DNA of 64,000 bases from DASUPK01 sp963724665 (lineage in GTDB: Bacteria; Actinomycetota; Thermoleophilia; Solirubrobacterales; 70-9), in NCBI GenBank assembly GCA_963724665.1, contig CAVRVH010000007.1, forward strand, positions 1,178,001 through 1,242,000, given 5' to 3'. Positions 33,850 through 41,692 of this stretch are shown here, piece after piece; positions within the stretch are counted from its first letter, which is position 1, and each line of letters starts with the position of its first letter. The notes under the pieces were generated by a model. The model ran no database searches, was not told the DNA's origin, and saw only the letters and a program-made list of their open reading frames with translations. The position numbers and the translations under genes are program-made.

Positions 33850-33913
33850 ACGTAGTTCCTGCCACATATGGGTGCGGAATTAACGCCCCGCGATGTAAAA
33901 ACGGCGATAACGG

Positions 33914-34387
33914 TCAGTGGGAGTGGAATCGAGCCGACGGAAGTCCCGCGGTAGCCAGGGTCTCATTCAGGTAACGATGATCGCCCGTGACCTCCTCGGC
34001 GAGCCAGCCGGGCGGCTCGAACGCGTTCGCCTCCTCCTCGGAGGGAAATTCGATCTCGGCGACCATCAGGCCCTCGAGATCGCCGCCGTAGACGTCGACC
34101 TCGATCTTCAGGTCGCCGTGCGGGATGACGTGGCGGCGCTTCTGGAGCCGACGCCCCTCGGTCAGCGGCCAGAGCTCCTCGAAGCTCGAGCGGTCCAGCT
34201 CAATCTCGGCCTCCTGCCGCGATAGCCCCGAGCCGCGCTTCGCGGTGAGCAGCAGCCGATCGCCCTTGCGGCGGACCCGCACCTCGCCGTCGGAGCCGAT
34301 CGCCAGGTAACCCTGTTCGATCTCATCGGCCTCCACCCCACCAAGATCCGGCGGCACGTTCACCAGGAACTTGCGCTCGACCTCCAT
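33914..34387 (-). CDS. CYTH domain protein (triphosphate tunnel metalloenzyme family)
   Basis: 157 residues. It opens with EVERKFLV, the ExExK signature of CYTH enzymes. Basic and acidic strands follow, as expected for the tunnel (GEVRVRRKGDRLLLTAKRGSGLSRQEAEIELDR, LKIEVDVYGGDLEGLMVAEIEF). Family members hydrolyse inorganic triphosphate or thiamine triphosphate, or make cAMP. It lies just upstream of CHAD. CYTH and CHAD are fused in many bacteria, so these two genes look like the split form. The divergent TPP riboswitch starts close to its start codon. Confidence 0.9.
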   Translation of the reverse strand: MEVERKFLVNVPPDLGGVEADEIEQGYLAIGSDGEVRVRRKGDRLLLTAKRGSGLSRQEAEIELDRSSFEELWPLTEGRRLQKRRHVIPHGDLKIEVDVYGGDLEGLMVAEIEFPSEEEANAFEPPGWLAEEVTGDHRYLNETLATAGLPSARFHSH

Positions 34388-34412
34388 GCCGACACCGTAG
34401 ACTCCCGCCTGG

Positions 34413-34506
34413 ACCCAACAGGGGGGCTCGCAGGATGTGCGGGCTGAGATAGCGGAAACGATCCCTCCGCTGACCCTTTGAACCTGTGCGGTAATGCGCG
34501 CGGAGG
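34413..34506 (+). ncRNA. Thiamine pyrophosphate (TPP, THI-box) riboswitch
   Basis: The diagnostic THI-box pieces are in order: GGGGGG then a small CGCA/TGCG stem, GGGCTGAGA (34441-34449), an added AGCGG/CCGCT stem, ACCCTTTGAACCTG (34473-34486) and CGGTAATGC (34489-34497). The ATG of the ABC ATPase follows at 34511, with the Shine-Dalgarno GGAGGGAG beginning a few bases after the aptamer. CTCCC at 34402-34406 could pair with GGGAG of that site. TAGACT at 34398-34403 is a possible -10 box. Binding of TPP should switch the importer off. Confidence 0.93.
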
Positions 34507-34510
34507 GAGC

Positions 34511-35311
34511 ATGCTGACGAGACTTCGCGAAGGCACTCCGGACGCGGCCCGATCAGGCCGTCATGTTCGCGTGAGCGGGCTCGCACACTCCTTCGGCGAG
34601 CTCCAGGCGATCGCGCAAATCGACTTCGAGGTCGAGCCCGGAGAGGTTGTCGGGATCGTCGGCCCCTCCGGCTGCGGCAAGACGACGCTGCTCGAGCTGC
34701 TCGCCGGGCTCCGGCCGCCGGACGCCGGCTCGATCTCGGTGGGCGGGCGCTCTGAGCCCGCGGAGCGCCTCAAGGGCTGCGCCTACATGCCCCAGCGAGA
34801 CCTGCTCCTCCCCTGGCTCTCCGCCGTCGACAACGCGGCCCTCGCCCTGCGGATCGCCGGCGCCTCCAGGCCAGAGGCGAGGGCGGAGGCGGGACGCCAC
34901 TTCGGCCGGCTGGGGCTGTCCGGTTTCGAGGGGACGCGGCCCGGCGAGCTCTCCGGCGGCATGCGCCAGCGGGTCGCCTTCCTTCGGACCCTGATGGCGG
35001 GACGCCCGGTCCTGCTGCTCGACGAGCCCTTCGCATCGCTGGACGCGATCACCCGTGCCGAGATGCAGAATTGGCTGGCGGGCGTCCTGGGGCCGGACCT
35101 CCATACCGTCGTGCTCGTCACTCACGACGTCGAGGAGGCGCTCTATCTCTCCGACCGGGTCCTCGTCCTCACCGCTCGGCCGGCCCGGGTCGCCGATCGG
35201 ATCGAGGTCGAGGCGCCGCGCGCCGCCGACCGGGCTGCAGCCGTCACGTCGCCGGAGTTCGCCGAGCTCAAGCAGCGCGCGCTCCGCAGCCTCATGGAGG
35301 GGGCGCGATGA
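34511..35311 (+). CDS. ABC transporter ATP-binding protein, thiamine-precursor type
   Basis: A 266-residue ATPase of the nitrate/taurine/hydroxymethylpyrimidine group. Walker A is GPSGCGKTTLLELLAGL, Q-loop YMPQRDLLLPWL, signature LSGGMRQRVAFLRTL, Walker B VLLLDEPFASLD and H-loop LVTHDVEEALYLSDRVLVL. The LPW after the Q-loop is typical of the NMT1-linked subgroup. The ATG at 34511 sits directly after the riboswitch ribosome site. Its stop overlaps the permease start (ATGA). Confidence 0.92.
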   Translation: MLTRLREGTPDAARSGRHVRVSGLAHSFGELQAIAQIDFEVEPGEVVGIVGPSGCGKTTLLELLAGLRPPDAGSISVGGRSEPAERLKGCAYMPQRDLLLPWLSAVDNAALALRIAGASRPEARAEAGRHFGRLGLSGFEGTRPGELSGGMRQRVAFLRTLMAGRPVLLLDEPFASLDAITRAEMQNWLAGVLGPDLHTVVLVTHDVEEALYLSDRVLVLTARPARVADRIEVEAPRAADRAAAVTSPEFAELKQRALRSLMEGAR

Positions 35312-36090
35312 GCCGGGCTCGCATCTATCTCGCCCCGGCGGCGGTGATCCTGATCCTGTTGGGCACCTGGGAGCTGGCGGCGCGCTGGGACTGGATCTCG
35401 AATGCGCTCAACATCGAGGACTTCCTCGTCCCGGCGCCGAGCGACATCGCCACATCGCTCTGGCGCGATCGCTCGCTCCTAGCCGATGACTCCTGGGTCA
35501 CGCTCCGCGAGGTCCTGCTGGGCTTCCTCTGCGCCCTCGCGGCCGGGCTCGTCTTCGCCGTGGTCCTCCACGTCTCCGACACCCTGCGCCGCGCCTTCTA
35601 CCCGCTGCTGGTCGCTTCGCAGACCATCCCGCCGGTCGCCATCGCCCCGATCCTGATCGTCTGGTTCGGCTTCGGGCTCGGGCCGAAGGTGCTGCTGATC
35701 GCGCTGGTCTGCTTCTTCCCGGTCACGGTCAACACCCTCGACGGGCTCCGCTCGGTCGACCCACAGCTGACCACGATGATGCGGACGCTCGGCGCGAGCC
35801 GGAGGCAGATCCTCACCCGGGTTGAGCTTCCCTGCGCTCTGCCGTTCTTCTTCAGCGGGACCAAGATCGCGATCGCCGTAGCGGTGATCGGGGCGGTGTT
35901 CGCCGAATGGGCCGGCTCCGGCTCGGGCCTCGGGCACCAGATCCTGATCGCGTCCAGCAACCTGCTGACCGCCCGCATGTTCGCCGCGATCACGCTGCTG
36001 TCGGTGATGGCGATCGTCCTCTTCGCGCTCGTCGCGCTGATCGAGCGAAGGGTCGTCACCTGGGACAACCGCGAAGTGACGCGCACGTGA
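35308..36090 (+). CDS. ABC transporter permease, thiamine-precursor type
   Basis: A 260-residue inner-membrane permease with about six helices. The N-terminal helix is LAPAAVILILLGTWELAARW. The coupling motif TMMRTLGASRRQILTRVELPCALPFFFSGTKIAIAVAVIGAVFAEW contains the EAA-type loop. Placed between the ATPase and binding-protein genes with ATGA and GTGA overlaps. It imports a pyrimidine precursor of thiamine, judging from the riboswitch and the binding protein. Confidence 0.92.
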   Translation: MSRARIYLAPAAVILILLGTWELAARWDWISNALNIEDFLVPAPSDIATSLWRDRSLLADDSWVTLREVLLGFLCALAAGLVFAVVLHVSDTLRRAFYPLLVASQTIPPVAIAPILIVWFGFGLGPKVLLIALVCFFPVTVNTLDGLRSVDPQLTTMMRTLGASRRQILTRVELPCALPFFFSGTKIAIAVAVIGAVFAEWAGSGSGLGHQILIASSNLLTARMFAAITLLSVMAIVLFALVALIERRVVTWDNREVTRT

Positions 36091-37094
36091 GCCGGAGGAT
36101 TCGGTTCGCGGTGCTCCTCGCCCTGGGCTCGCTGGCGCTGAGCCTGTCCGCGTGCGGCGGTGGAGGTGAGCCCTCGACCGGCTCCCCGTCGAATCCCCAG
36201 CCATTCACACTCGATCTCGACTGGTACGTCAACCCCGACCACGCGGGCATCTACAGCGCGCTCGACCGCGGCTTCTTCAAGCAGGAAGGTCTTGATGTCC
36301 AGCCGCAGGTTCCGTCGGATCCGTCCGCCCCGATCAAGGAGGTCGCCTCAGGGCGAGCCGACCTGGCCGTCTCCTATGAGCCCGAGGTCCTCCTCGCCCA
36401 GGACAAGGGGCTCGACGTGCAGGCGGTGGGCGCGATCGTCGACCAGCCTCTCACCTCACTGATCTCCCTGCCCAAGGCGGGCATCGCCGGCGCAGCCGAC
36501 CTGCAGGGCAAGACGGTCGGGACGGCTGGAATCCCGTACCAGACCGACTATCTGGAGACCATCCTCCAGACCGCCGGCCTCTCGCCGTCCGCAACCAAGG
36601 AGGTGAACGTCGGCCTCAACCTGCTCCCCACGCTGATTGCCGGCAGGGTCGACGCAATCCTGGGCGGCTTCCGGAACATCGAGGGCGTCGACCTCCAGCA
36701 GCGCGGACTCGACCCCCGCATCGTCCCCGTGGACCAGCTCGGCGTGCCGACCTATGACGAGCTCGTCCTGGTGGCCCGACGGTCCACGGTCGAGGATCAC
36801 CCCGAGGCGATCCGCAGCTTCATCTCCGCTCTCGCGATGGGCACCTCCTACGCGATCAAGCACCCGCAGGAGGCGGCGAATGCGGTCCTCGCCGCGGGCA
36901 AGGGCCTCGATCCCATGCAGACGCGGGCGGAGGTGGACGCCACCCTGCCTCTGCTGGCGGGAACGCCCGGCCACCCATACGGCTTCATGGACCCCGCTCA
37001 GTGGCGCGCATACGCGGGCTGGATGGCCGAGCACGACCTGATCTCGTCCGCCCCGAAGACGAGCGACGTGCTCACCAACGAACTGCTGCCCTAG
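36087..37094 (+). CDS. ABC transporter substrate-binding protein, NMT1/ThiY-like lipoprotein
   Basis: 335 residues from a GTG overlapping the permease stop. The signal segment FAVLLALGSLALSLSACGG carries a lipobox (LSAC). The mature part has the NMT1/THI5-like pattern FTLDLDWYVNPDHAGIYSALDRGFFKQEGLDVQPQVPSDPSAPIKEVASGRADLAVSYEPEVLLAQDKG and later TVGTAGIPYQTDYLETIL. WYxNPxHAGIY is typical of proteins that bind hydroxymethyl- or formylamino-pyrimidines, and the TPP riboswitch supports that ligand. The exact pyrimidine is not decided by sequence. Confidence 0.92.
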   Translation: MSRRIRFAVLLALGSLALSLSACGGGGEPSTGSPSNPQPFTLDLDWYVNPDHAGIYSALDRGFFKQEGLDVQPQVPSDPSAPIKEVASGRADLAVSYEPEVLLAQDKGLDVQAVGAIVDQPLTSLISLPKAGIAGAADLQGKTVGTAGIPYQTDYLETILQTAGLSPSATKEVNVGLNLLPTLIAGRVDAILGGFRNIEGVDLQQRGLDPRIVPVDQLGVPTYDELVLVARRSTVEDHPEAIRSFISALAMGTSYAIKHPQEAANAVLAAGKGLDPMQTRAEVDATLPLLAGTPGHPYGFMDPAQWRAYAGWMAEHDLISSAPKTSDVLTNELLP

Positions 37095-38077
37095 GCGGCC
37101 ATCCGGGCCGGAGGCCCGGCGCCCATCGCCTTGTGCCAGCCCGCCAGGGCGAAGCTTCCGGCGAGGCCCCGGAAGGGGGCGTATGGGGCGAAGTACTCCT
37201 CGACCTCCTCGACCGTTGCGCGGCGGCCGAGGCCCTCGAGGTGCCCGACCAGCTTGACGTAGGCCAGGTCGCCGGCCGGCAGCGAGTCCGGCTCGCCACG
37301 GCCGTGCAGCCCGAGGCACTGCATCGTCCACGGACCGATCTCCGGGATCGCCAGCAGCCGCCGGTCGGTCGCGGGGTCCGAGAGGTCGGCCCGTCCCCGA
37401 GCCACCTCCCGCGCGCAGTGGACCATCGCAATCGAGCGCCCCTGGCTCAGGTCCATCGATGCGAGCTCCGCCGGGGCCCGGCCCGCGATCACCTCGGCCG
37501 ACGGCACGTCGCGCAGCGGCCACAGGCCGCGACGCCGCTTCGGCGGTGGGTGGTCCGCCGGGAGGTGGGTCGACCCCCACCTTCTGACGATCCGCCGCTG
37601 GATCTCGGCCGCCCGGGAGGCCTGGATGAGCTGCGAGGTGATCGCCCAGCAGAGCGCCTCCCACGGCCAGGGCCTGCGCCTGGGCCGCACCCAGGGCTTG
37701 TGGTGAATGGCCGGGCCAAGCAGGGGGTCGCGCTTGAAGGTCTGGAAGAACTCCTCCATGTCGTCCTCGATGGCGAGCGCGAAGCGCATCCGCTCGACGG
37801 CGATCCCGAGCTCGTCCTCGCCCGCTGCCGGGATCTCCTCCGGGACCGCGGCGCCAGCGACCGAGACCGGGTGATCAACCGAGACGGGCTCGACAGACTC
37901 GGCCCGCACGTGGACGTAGCCGTCGCGGGTGCGCCACCAGCGCGCCCTGACCGGGCGGTGGCCGACGTGGAGCAGCCGTTCCGCGACCCGCTGCCGGGAG
38001 CGCACGACGCCGTCCCCACCGCTGCCGCGCGGCAGCCGGTAGGGCCACCTCGGCAGGACGCGCTCCTCGAGGACCAC
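37091..38077 (-). CDS. DNA-3-methyladenine glycosylase-like protein (HhH-GPD, AlkA group)
   Basis: 328 residues; removes alkylated purines in base-excision repair. The helix-hairpin-helix motif LLAIPEIGPWTMQCLGL is followed by the catalytic Asp in LPAGDLAYVKLVG. Upstream, PWPWEALCWAITSQLIQASRAAEIQRRIV is the usual HhH-GPD entry helix. The N-terminal region is AlkA-like. The GTG at 38077 overlaps the stop of the preceding small gene by one base. Its 3' end overlaps the thiamine-transport binding-protein gene by 4 bases (convergent). Confidence 0.87.
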   Translation of the reverse strand: MVLEERVLPRWPYRLPRGSGGDGVVRSRQRVAERLLHVGHRPVRARWWRTRDGYVHVRAESVEPVSVDHPVSVAGAAVPEEIPAAGEDELGIAVERMRFALAIEDDMEEFFQTFKRDPLLGPAIHHKPWVRPRRRPWPWEALCWAITSQLIQASRAAEIQRRIVRRWGSTHLPADHPPPKRRRGLWPLRDVPSAEVIAGRAPAELASMDLSQGRSIAMVHCAREVARGRADLSDPATDRRLLAIPEIGPWTMQCLGLHGRGEPDSLPAGDLAYVKLVGHLEGLGRRATVEEVEEYFAPYAPFRGLAGSFALAGWHKAMGAGPPARMAA

Positions 38078-38367
38078 TAGCGGCCGAGGACGTGTACGTC
38101 GACCAGGAAGCTGCGGCTGGCGACGACCTTCTCGCGGCGGCGGAACAGTCCTCGCCGAGGGGGCCGCCTGGGAGAACGCGCGGCTCGCGCCACCGCGACG
38201 ACCGCGACGCCGGCGGCAGCGCCTCCGGCGGCGGCAACTGCCAGCGGGCCGACTTCCCGGCCCCAGATCTCGATCGTCCGGCCCTCCGACCGGACCGGCA
38301 GCGGCCGGACCGGCTCAGCCTCGATCACTTCCTCGGTGGCAAGGGGCTGTTCACTCATTGCGCTCAT
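38077..38367 (-). CDS. Small single-pass membrane protein
   Basis: 96 residues. One membrane segment (VGPLAVAAAGGAAAGVAVVAVARAA) follows an acidic N-terminus (EQPLATEEVIEAEPV) and precedes a basic cytoplasmic stretch (RSPRRPPRRGLFRRREKVV). This polarity suggests N-out/C-in. The C-terminal region ends in FLVDVHVLGR. Function unknown. Its stop codon overlaps the start of the glycosylase gene, so the two share a transcript. Confidence 0.7.
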   Translation of the reverse strand: MSAMSEQPLATEEVIEAEPVRPLPVRSEGRTIEIWGREVGPLAVAAAGGAAAGVAVVAVARAARSPRRPPRRGLFRRREKVVASRSFLVDVHVLGR

Positions 38368-38434
38368 CCTAAAGGCGGGTCAAGACCCTCGAATTTGGTT
38401 TTCCCCGAACTAGCGGGGGGAAGGCCATTCGTGA

Positions 38435-38884
38435 ATGCCGGATCCGGAGCTGACCAGCACCGCCTTCGCTGAAGGAGCCGTGATCCCCGTCAAGTACACG
38501 TGTGACGGGAGCAACGTCTCGCCGCCCCTGGCGTGGAGCTTCCTCCCCGAGGGCACTCGGTCCCTCGCGCTGATCGTCCACGATCCGGACGCGCCCTCGG
38601 GCGACTTCACCCACTGGGTTGGCTGGAACCTCGATCCGGAGCCGGGCGGACTCGACGAGGGAGCGCCGGCGCCCGCCGAGGGCGCCGGCGGACGGGGAGT
38701 GCCGGGATACATGGGGCCGTGTCCACCGCCCGGTCATGGTCCGCATCGCTACTTCCACGTTCTGTATGCACTCGACTCGGAGCTCGACGTCGAGCCCGGC
38801 GCCTCGCGGGATCAGGTGGAAAGCGCCATGGATGGGCACGTGCTCGGCCAAGCCCGGCTGGTCGGGACCTTCGAACGCGCATAA
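38435..38884 (+). CDS. YbhB/YbcL family (Raf kinase inhibitor-like, PEBP fold) protein
   Basis: 149 residues. It has the PEBP core: YTCDGSNVSPPLAWSFLPEGTRSLALIVHDPDAPSGDFTHWVGWNLDPE and GYMGPCPPPGHGPHRYFHVLYALD. The DPDAPSGDFTHW and GPCPPPG-HRY motifs form the ligand pocket of this family. Bacterial members are cytoplasmic or secreted; no signal is seen here. Physiological ligand unknown. The 3' end faces the GNAT-like gene across a set of hairpins. Confidence 0.93.
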   Translation: MPDPELTSTAFAEGAVIPVKYTCDGSNVSPPLAWSFLPEGTRSLALIVHDPDAPSGDFTHWVGWNLDPEPGGLDEGAPAPAEGAGGRGVPGYMGPCPPPGHGPHRYFHVLYALDSELDVEPGASRDQVESAMDGHVLGQARLVGTFERA

Positions 38885-38923
38885 GGTCGCGGCCACGAGC
38901 AGCCGCCCCGCGTAAGTCGCTTC

Positions 38924-38966
38924 GGGCTTCGCCCTCCGCTCCGTGATGGAGCGGCCTGGTGGCCGC
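38924..38966. terminator. Cluster of terminator-like hairpins between two convergent genes
   Basis: Three stems: GGGC/GCCC (38924-38927 and 38931-38934), CGCTCC/GGAGCG (38937-38942 and 38948-38953) and GCGGCC/GGCCGC (38951-38956 and 38961-38966). The last two overlap, so only one can form at once. They lie in the 81-base gap between convergent genes and could serve both strands. Confidence 0.6.
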
Positions 38967-40099
38967 TAAAGACTCTTCTCGTACAGCCGGTAGCGCTTGA
39001 CGATCGTGCCGCCCATGCCCTCCATGGCGCGGTTCATCGGCTCGTTGACCTCGAGGATCCAGCCCTCCTCGCCCCCCGTGACCCCCACCTCGGCAGCGGT
39101 CTCGATGTGGCGGACATAGAAGCGCGCCGCAATCCCGGTGTGCTGGTACTCCGGCTTGACGCCGAGGGCGAAGACGCGAACGCGGTCGATGTTCCGCTTG
39201 CCGAGCAGGAAGCGCAGCCAGCCGAACGGGAGCAGGCGCCCGTTCATCTTCTTCGTCACCTGGTTGATGTCGGGGAGGCTGAGGGCAGCGCCGAGGATCT
39301 CGCCATCGCGCTCGGCCATGAACGCCCAGCGGGGATCGAGGATCTGCTTCAGGTTCTTCGCCTGGAACGCGACCTCCTCGTCGGTGATCGGCACGAAGCC
39401 CCAGTTCTTCTCCCAGGCCGAGTTGTAGACCTCCATGAAGCGGCCGATCTCGGCCTCGAGGTCCCGCTTGTTCATGTTGCGGACCGTGATGCCGTGCTCC
39501 GACTCGACCTTGTCGGCGACTGCGTGGATCGCGTCGGCGAATGCATCCCCCTCCTTCAGCCCGCCCATCTCCAGGTTCCACATCAGCAGGTCCATCGTCT
39601 TGCCGTACCCGAGCGCCTCGATCCGCTCCTTGTAGAAGGGCGGATGCCAGGGCTCGAGGATGTAGGGATGGCGGTCGTAGCCCTCGATCAGCAGGCCGCA
39701 CTCGTCATTGGTGGTGAAGTCCATGGGGCCGACCAGCCGGTCCCGCCCGCGCTCGCGGACCCAGCCCTCAGCAGTCTCGAGCAGCGCCTCGAAGATCGCC
39801 GGGTCGTCCTCGGCGTCGATGAAGCCGAACTGCCCGTCGCTCCCGCCCTGGAACTGGTCCCAGCGGCGATCCACCTGCGCCGTGATCCGCCCGACCGGCT
39901 CGCCGTCCCGCCAGGCCAGGAAGTACTCGGCCTCCGCGTGCTCGAAGTAGGGGTTCTTCTCCTTGTTCAGGAACTCCTTCCGCTCATAGAGCAGCGGCGG
40001 GACCCAGGGAGTGCCCTGATGGAGCCGAAACGGCAGCTTGATGAACTTCTTCAGCTCACTCCCGTCCTGCACTGGTCGAACCTGAATCGGGCCTGGCAT
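38966..40099 (-). CDS. GNAT-fold acyltransferase-like protein (YghO/bacterial ceramide-synthase-like)
   Basis: A 377-residue protein with two GNAT-type halves. N-terminal: LKKFIKLPFRLHQGTPWVPPLLYERKEFLNKEKNPYFEHAEAEYFLAWRDGEPVGRITAQVD, LVGPMDFTTNDECGLLIEGYDRHPYILEPWHPPFY. C-terminal: FALGVKPEYQHTGIAARFYVRHIETA and GGEEGWILEVNEPMNRAMEGMGG. This matches the uncharacterised YghO-type family, whose members include the bacterial ceramide synthase of Caulobacter. It is divergent from an alpha-oxoamine synthase with only 35 bases between start codons. Both are placed here by sequence pattern; the product is unknown. Confidence 0.78.
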   Translation of the reverse strand: MPGPIQVRPVQDGSELKKFIKLPFRLHQGTPWVPPLLYERKEFLNKEKNPYFEHAEAEYFLAWRDGEPVGRITAQVDRRWDQFQGGSDGQFGFIDAEDDPAIFEALLETAEGWVRERGRDRLVGPMDFTTNDECGLLIEGYDRHPYILEPWHPPFYKERIEALGYGKTMDLLMWNLEMGGLKEGDAFADAIHAVADKVESEHGITVRNMNKRDLEAEIGRFMEVYNSAWEKNWGFVPITDEEVAFQAKNLKQILDPRWAFMAERDGEILGAALSLPDINQVTKKMNGRLLPFGWLRFLLGKRNIDRVRVFALGVKPEYQHTGIAARFYVRHIETAAEVGVTGGEEGWILEVNEPMNRAMEGMGGTIVKRYRLYEKSL

Positions 40100-40134
40100 G
40101 GCCGCGCAAGCTACACCTGCCAGACTTCCGGGGC

Positions 40135-41391
40135 ATGTCTGACTCCACCAAGACGCCGGTGGACGTCTTCGAGAAAGCCCGGACCCACGACCGGGTGGAG
40201 CAGCTCGAAGCCGCCAAGGAGGGCGACCTCCTCCCCTATTTCCGCATCCTCGAGTCCCAGGCCGGGCCCGTGGTGGAGATGGAGGGGCGCGAGACGATCA
40301 TGCTCGGCTCCAACAACTACCTCGGGCTGACCACGGACGAGCGCGTCAAGCAGGCCGCGCGCGACGCCCTCGAGAAGTACGGGACCGGCGTCACCGGCTC
40401 ACGCCTGCTGAACGGCACGACTCCCATGCATATCGAGCTGGAGCGCGAGCTCGCCGAGTGGATGGGCACCGAAGACGCGATCGTGTTCACGACCGGCTAC
40501 CAGTCCAACCTCGGCGCGATCAGCGCGATCCTGGAGCCCGGCGACACCGTCATCTGCGATTCGGGCGACCACGCCTCCATCCTCGACGGATGCAAGCTCT
40601 CCGGCGCCCGCCTGCGCCCCTTCCGCCACAACCGGATGGACAAGCTGGAGACGATGCTGGAGCGGGCCGTCGCCGATGGCAGCGGGACCCTGGTGGTGGT
40701 CGACGGCGTCTTCTCCATGGAGGGCGACGTCTGCGACCTGCCGCCAATCGTCGAGCTCTGCCGCCGTTTCGGGGCAAGGTTGATGGTCGACGAGGCCCAC
40801 GGCGTCGGGGTCCTGGGCAAGCGCGGTGCCGGCGCCTGCGAGCTGTTCGGCCTCGAGGACGAAGTTGACCTGCGTATGGGCACCTTTTCGAAGAGCCTCG
40901 CCTCCTGCGGAGGCTTCATCGCCGGCTCTGAGGAGGTCATCGAGTACCTCCGAATCTCCTCGCGCTCGTTCATTTTCAGTGCATCAGCCGTCCCGGCCGC
41001 CGTCGGCGCCGCCCTCGGCGCCCTGCGGATCATCCGATCCGAGGGAGCAGAGCTGATGGCGCGCCTCCTGGACAACGCCGCCTATCTGCGTCAGGGCTTC
41101 CGGGACATGGGGCTCAAGGTCGTCGAGCCGGGCACGCTCCCGGACGGCAGCGAAGCCATGACCCCGGTGGTGCCGGTCATCGTCGGCGAGGACTGGCAGG
41201 CGGTTCTGCTCTGGAAGGCGCTCTTCGACGCCGGCGTCTACACGAACGTCGCACTCCACCCCGCCGTCCCTCCGGGTGGCGCTCTCCTGCGGACCAGTCT
41301 GATGGCGACCCATGAACGCGATCACCTCGATCGAGCGCTGGAGATCATCGCCGACGTCAAGGGCCGCTTCCCCGATCTGCCCTCAGGCTGA
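40135..41391 (+). CDS. Alpha-oxoamine synthase (serine palmitoyltransferase / KBL / BioF family)
   Basis: A 418-residue PLP enzyme that condenses an amino acid with an acyl-CoA. Motifs include MLGSNNYLGLTTDERV, GTGVTGSRLLNGTTPMHIELERELAEWMG, DSGDHASILDG, VVDGVFSMEGD, LMVDEAHGVGVLGKRGAG and the PLP-lysine loop MGTFSKSLASCGGF (Lys253). The stretch SSRSFIFSASAVPAAV corresponds to the family's C-terminal acyl pocket. Length exceeds BioF (about 385) and KBL (about 400), and is near bacterial serine palmitoyltransferases (about 400-420). Its divergent GNAT partner favours a lipid role. No biotin or threonine genes flank it. Confidence 0.87.
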   Translation: MSDSTKTPVDVFEKARTHDRVEQLEAAKEGDLLPYFRILESQAGPVVEMEGRETIMLGSNNYLGLTTDERVKQAARDALEKYGTGVTGSRLLNGTTPMHIELERELAEWMGTEDAIVFTTGYQSNLGAISAILEPGDTVICDSGDHASILDGCKLSGARLRPFRHNRMDKLETMLERAVADGSGTLVVVDGVFSMEGDVCDLPPIVELCRRFGARLMVDEAHGVGVLGKRGAGACELFGLEDEVDLRMGTFSKSLASCGGFIAGSEEVIEYLRISSRSFIFSASAVPAAVGAALGALRIIRSEGAELMARLLDNAAYLRQGFRDMGLKVVEPGTLPDGSEAMTPVVPVIVGEDWQAVLLWKALFDAGVYTNVALHPAVPPGGALLRTSLMATHERDHLDRALEIIADVKGRFPDLPSG

Positions 41392-41692
41392 CCCACGTTT
41401 CGACCTCCGGCACCTTGGGTAGGCGGCCTTGTTTCGTCTCGTTTCTGGACAGGCGAACATCTCCCGTACAAAACATCTGCTCTTAGCGAACGGGATGATT
41501 TTTCGGGTGTTGACCGTCGGCGCCACAGGTGTGTAGGTTTCGCCTCGCCGAGCGCTTCCGGGGCAGGGAGTGGGACGGGAACAGATTGAGGAGAGGACCG
41601 TCCACTTCCCCCGGCTCGTAAAGAGCGACTGGGGCCGCCGGCCGCAACCAAAGCCCGCCAAACAATTCCTGATCTAGCAGGAGGGAGAAACG
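41392..41692 (+). promoter_or_regulatory. 301-base region upstream of the IHF gene, with a promoter candidate at 41510-41539
   Basis: No gene is convincing here; short antisense frames lack codon structure. TTGACC (41510-41515), an 18-base spacer and TAGGTT (41534-41539) form a good actinobacterial promoter on the plus strand. It leaves a leader of about 145 bases before the ATG at 41693. A strong ribosome site, GCAGGAGGGAG, precedes that ATG. The rest has no obvious structure. Confidence 0.5.

Noticed and set aside
41383..41661. Minus-strand open frame (92 codons) upstream of the IHF gene
   Set aside because: No ribosome site, unnatural composition (Arg/Cys/Pro/Thr-rich), and it would overlap the promoter and leader of the IHF gene.
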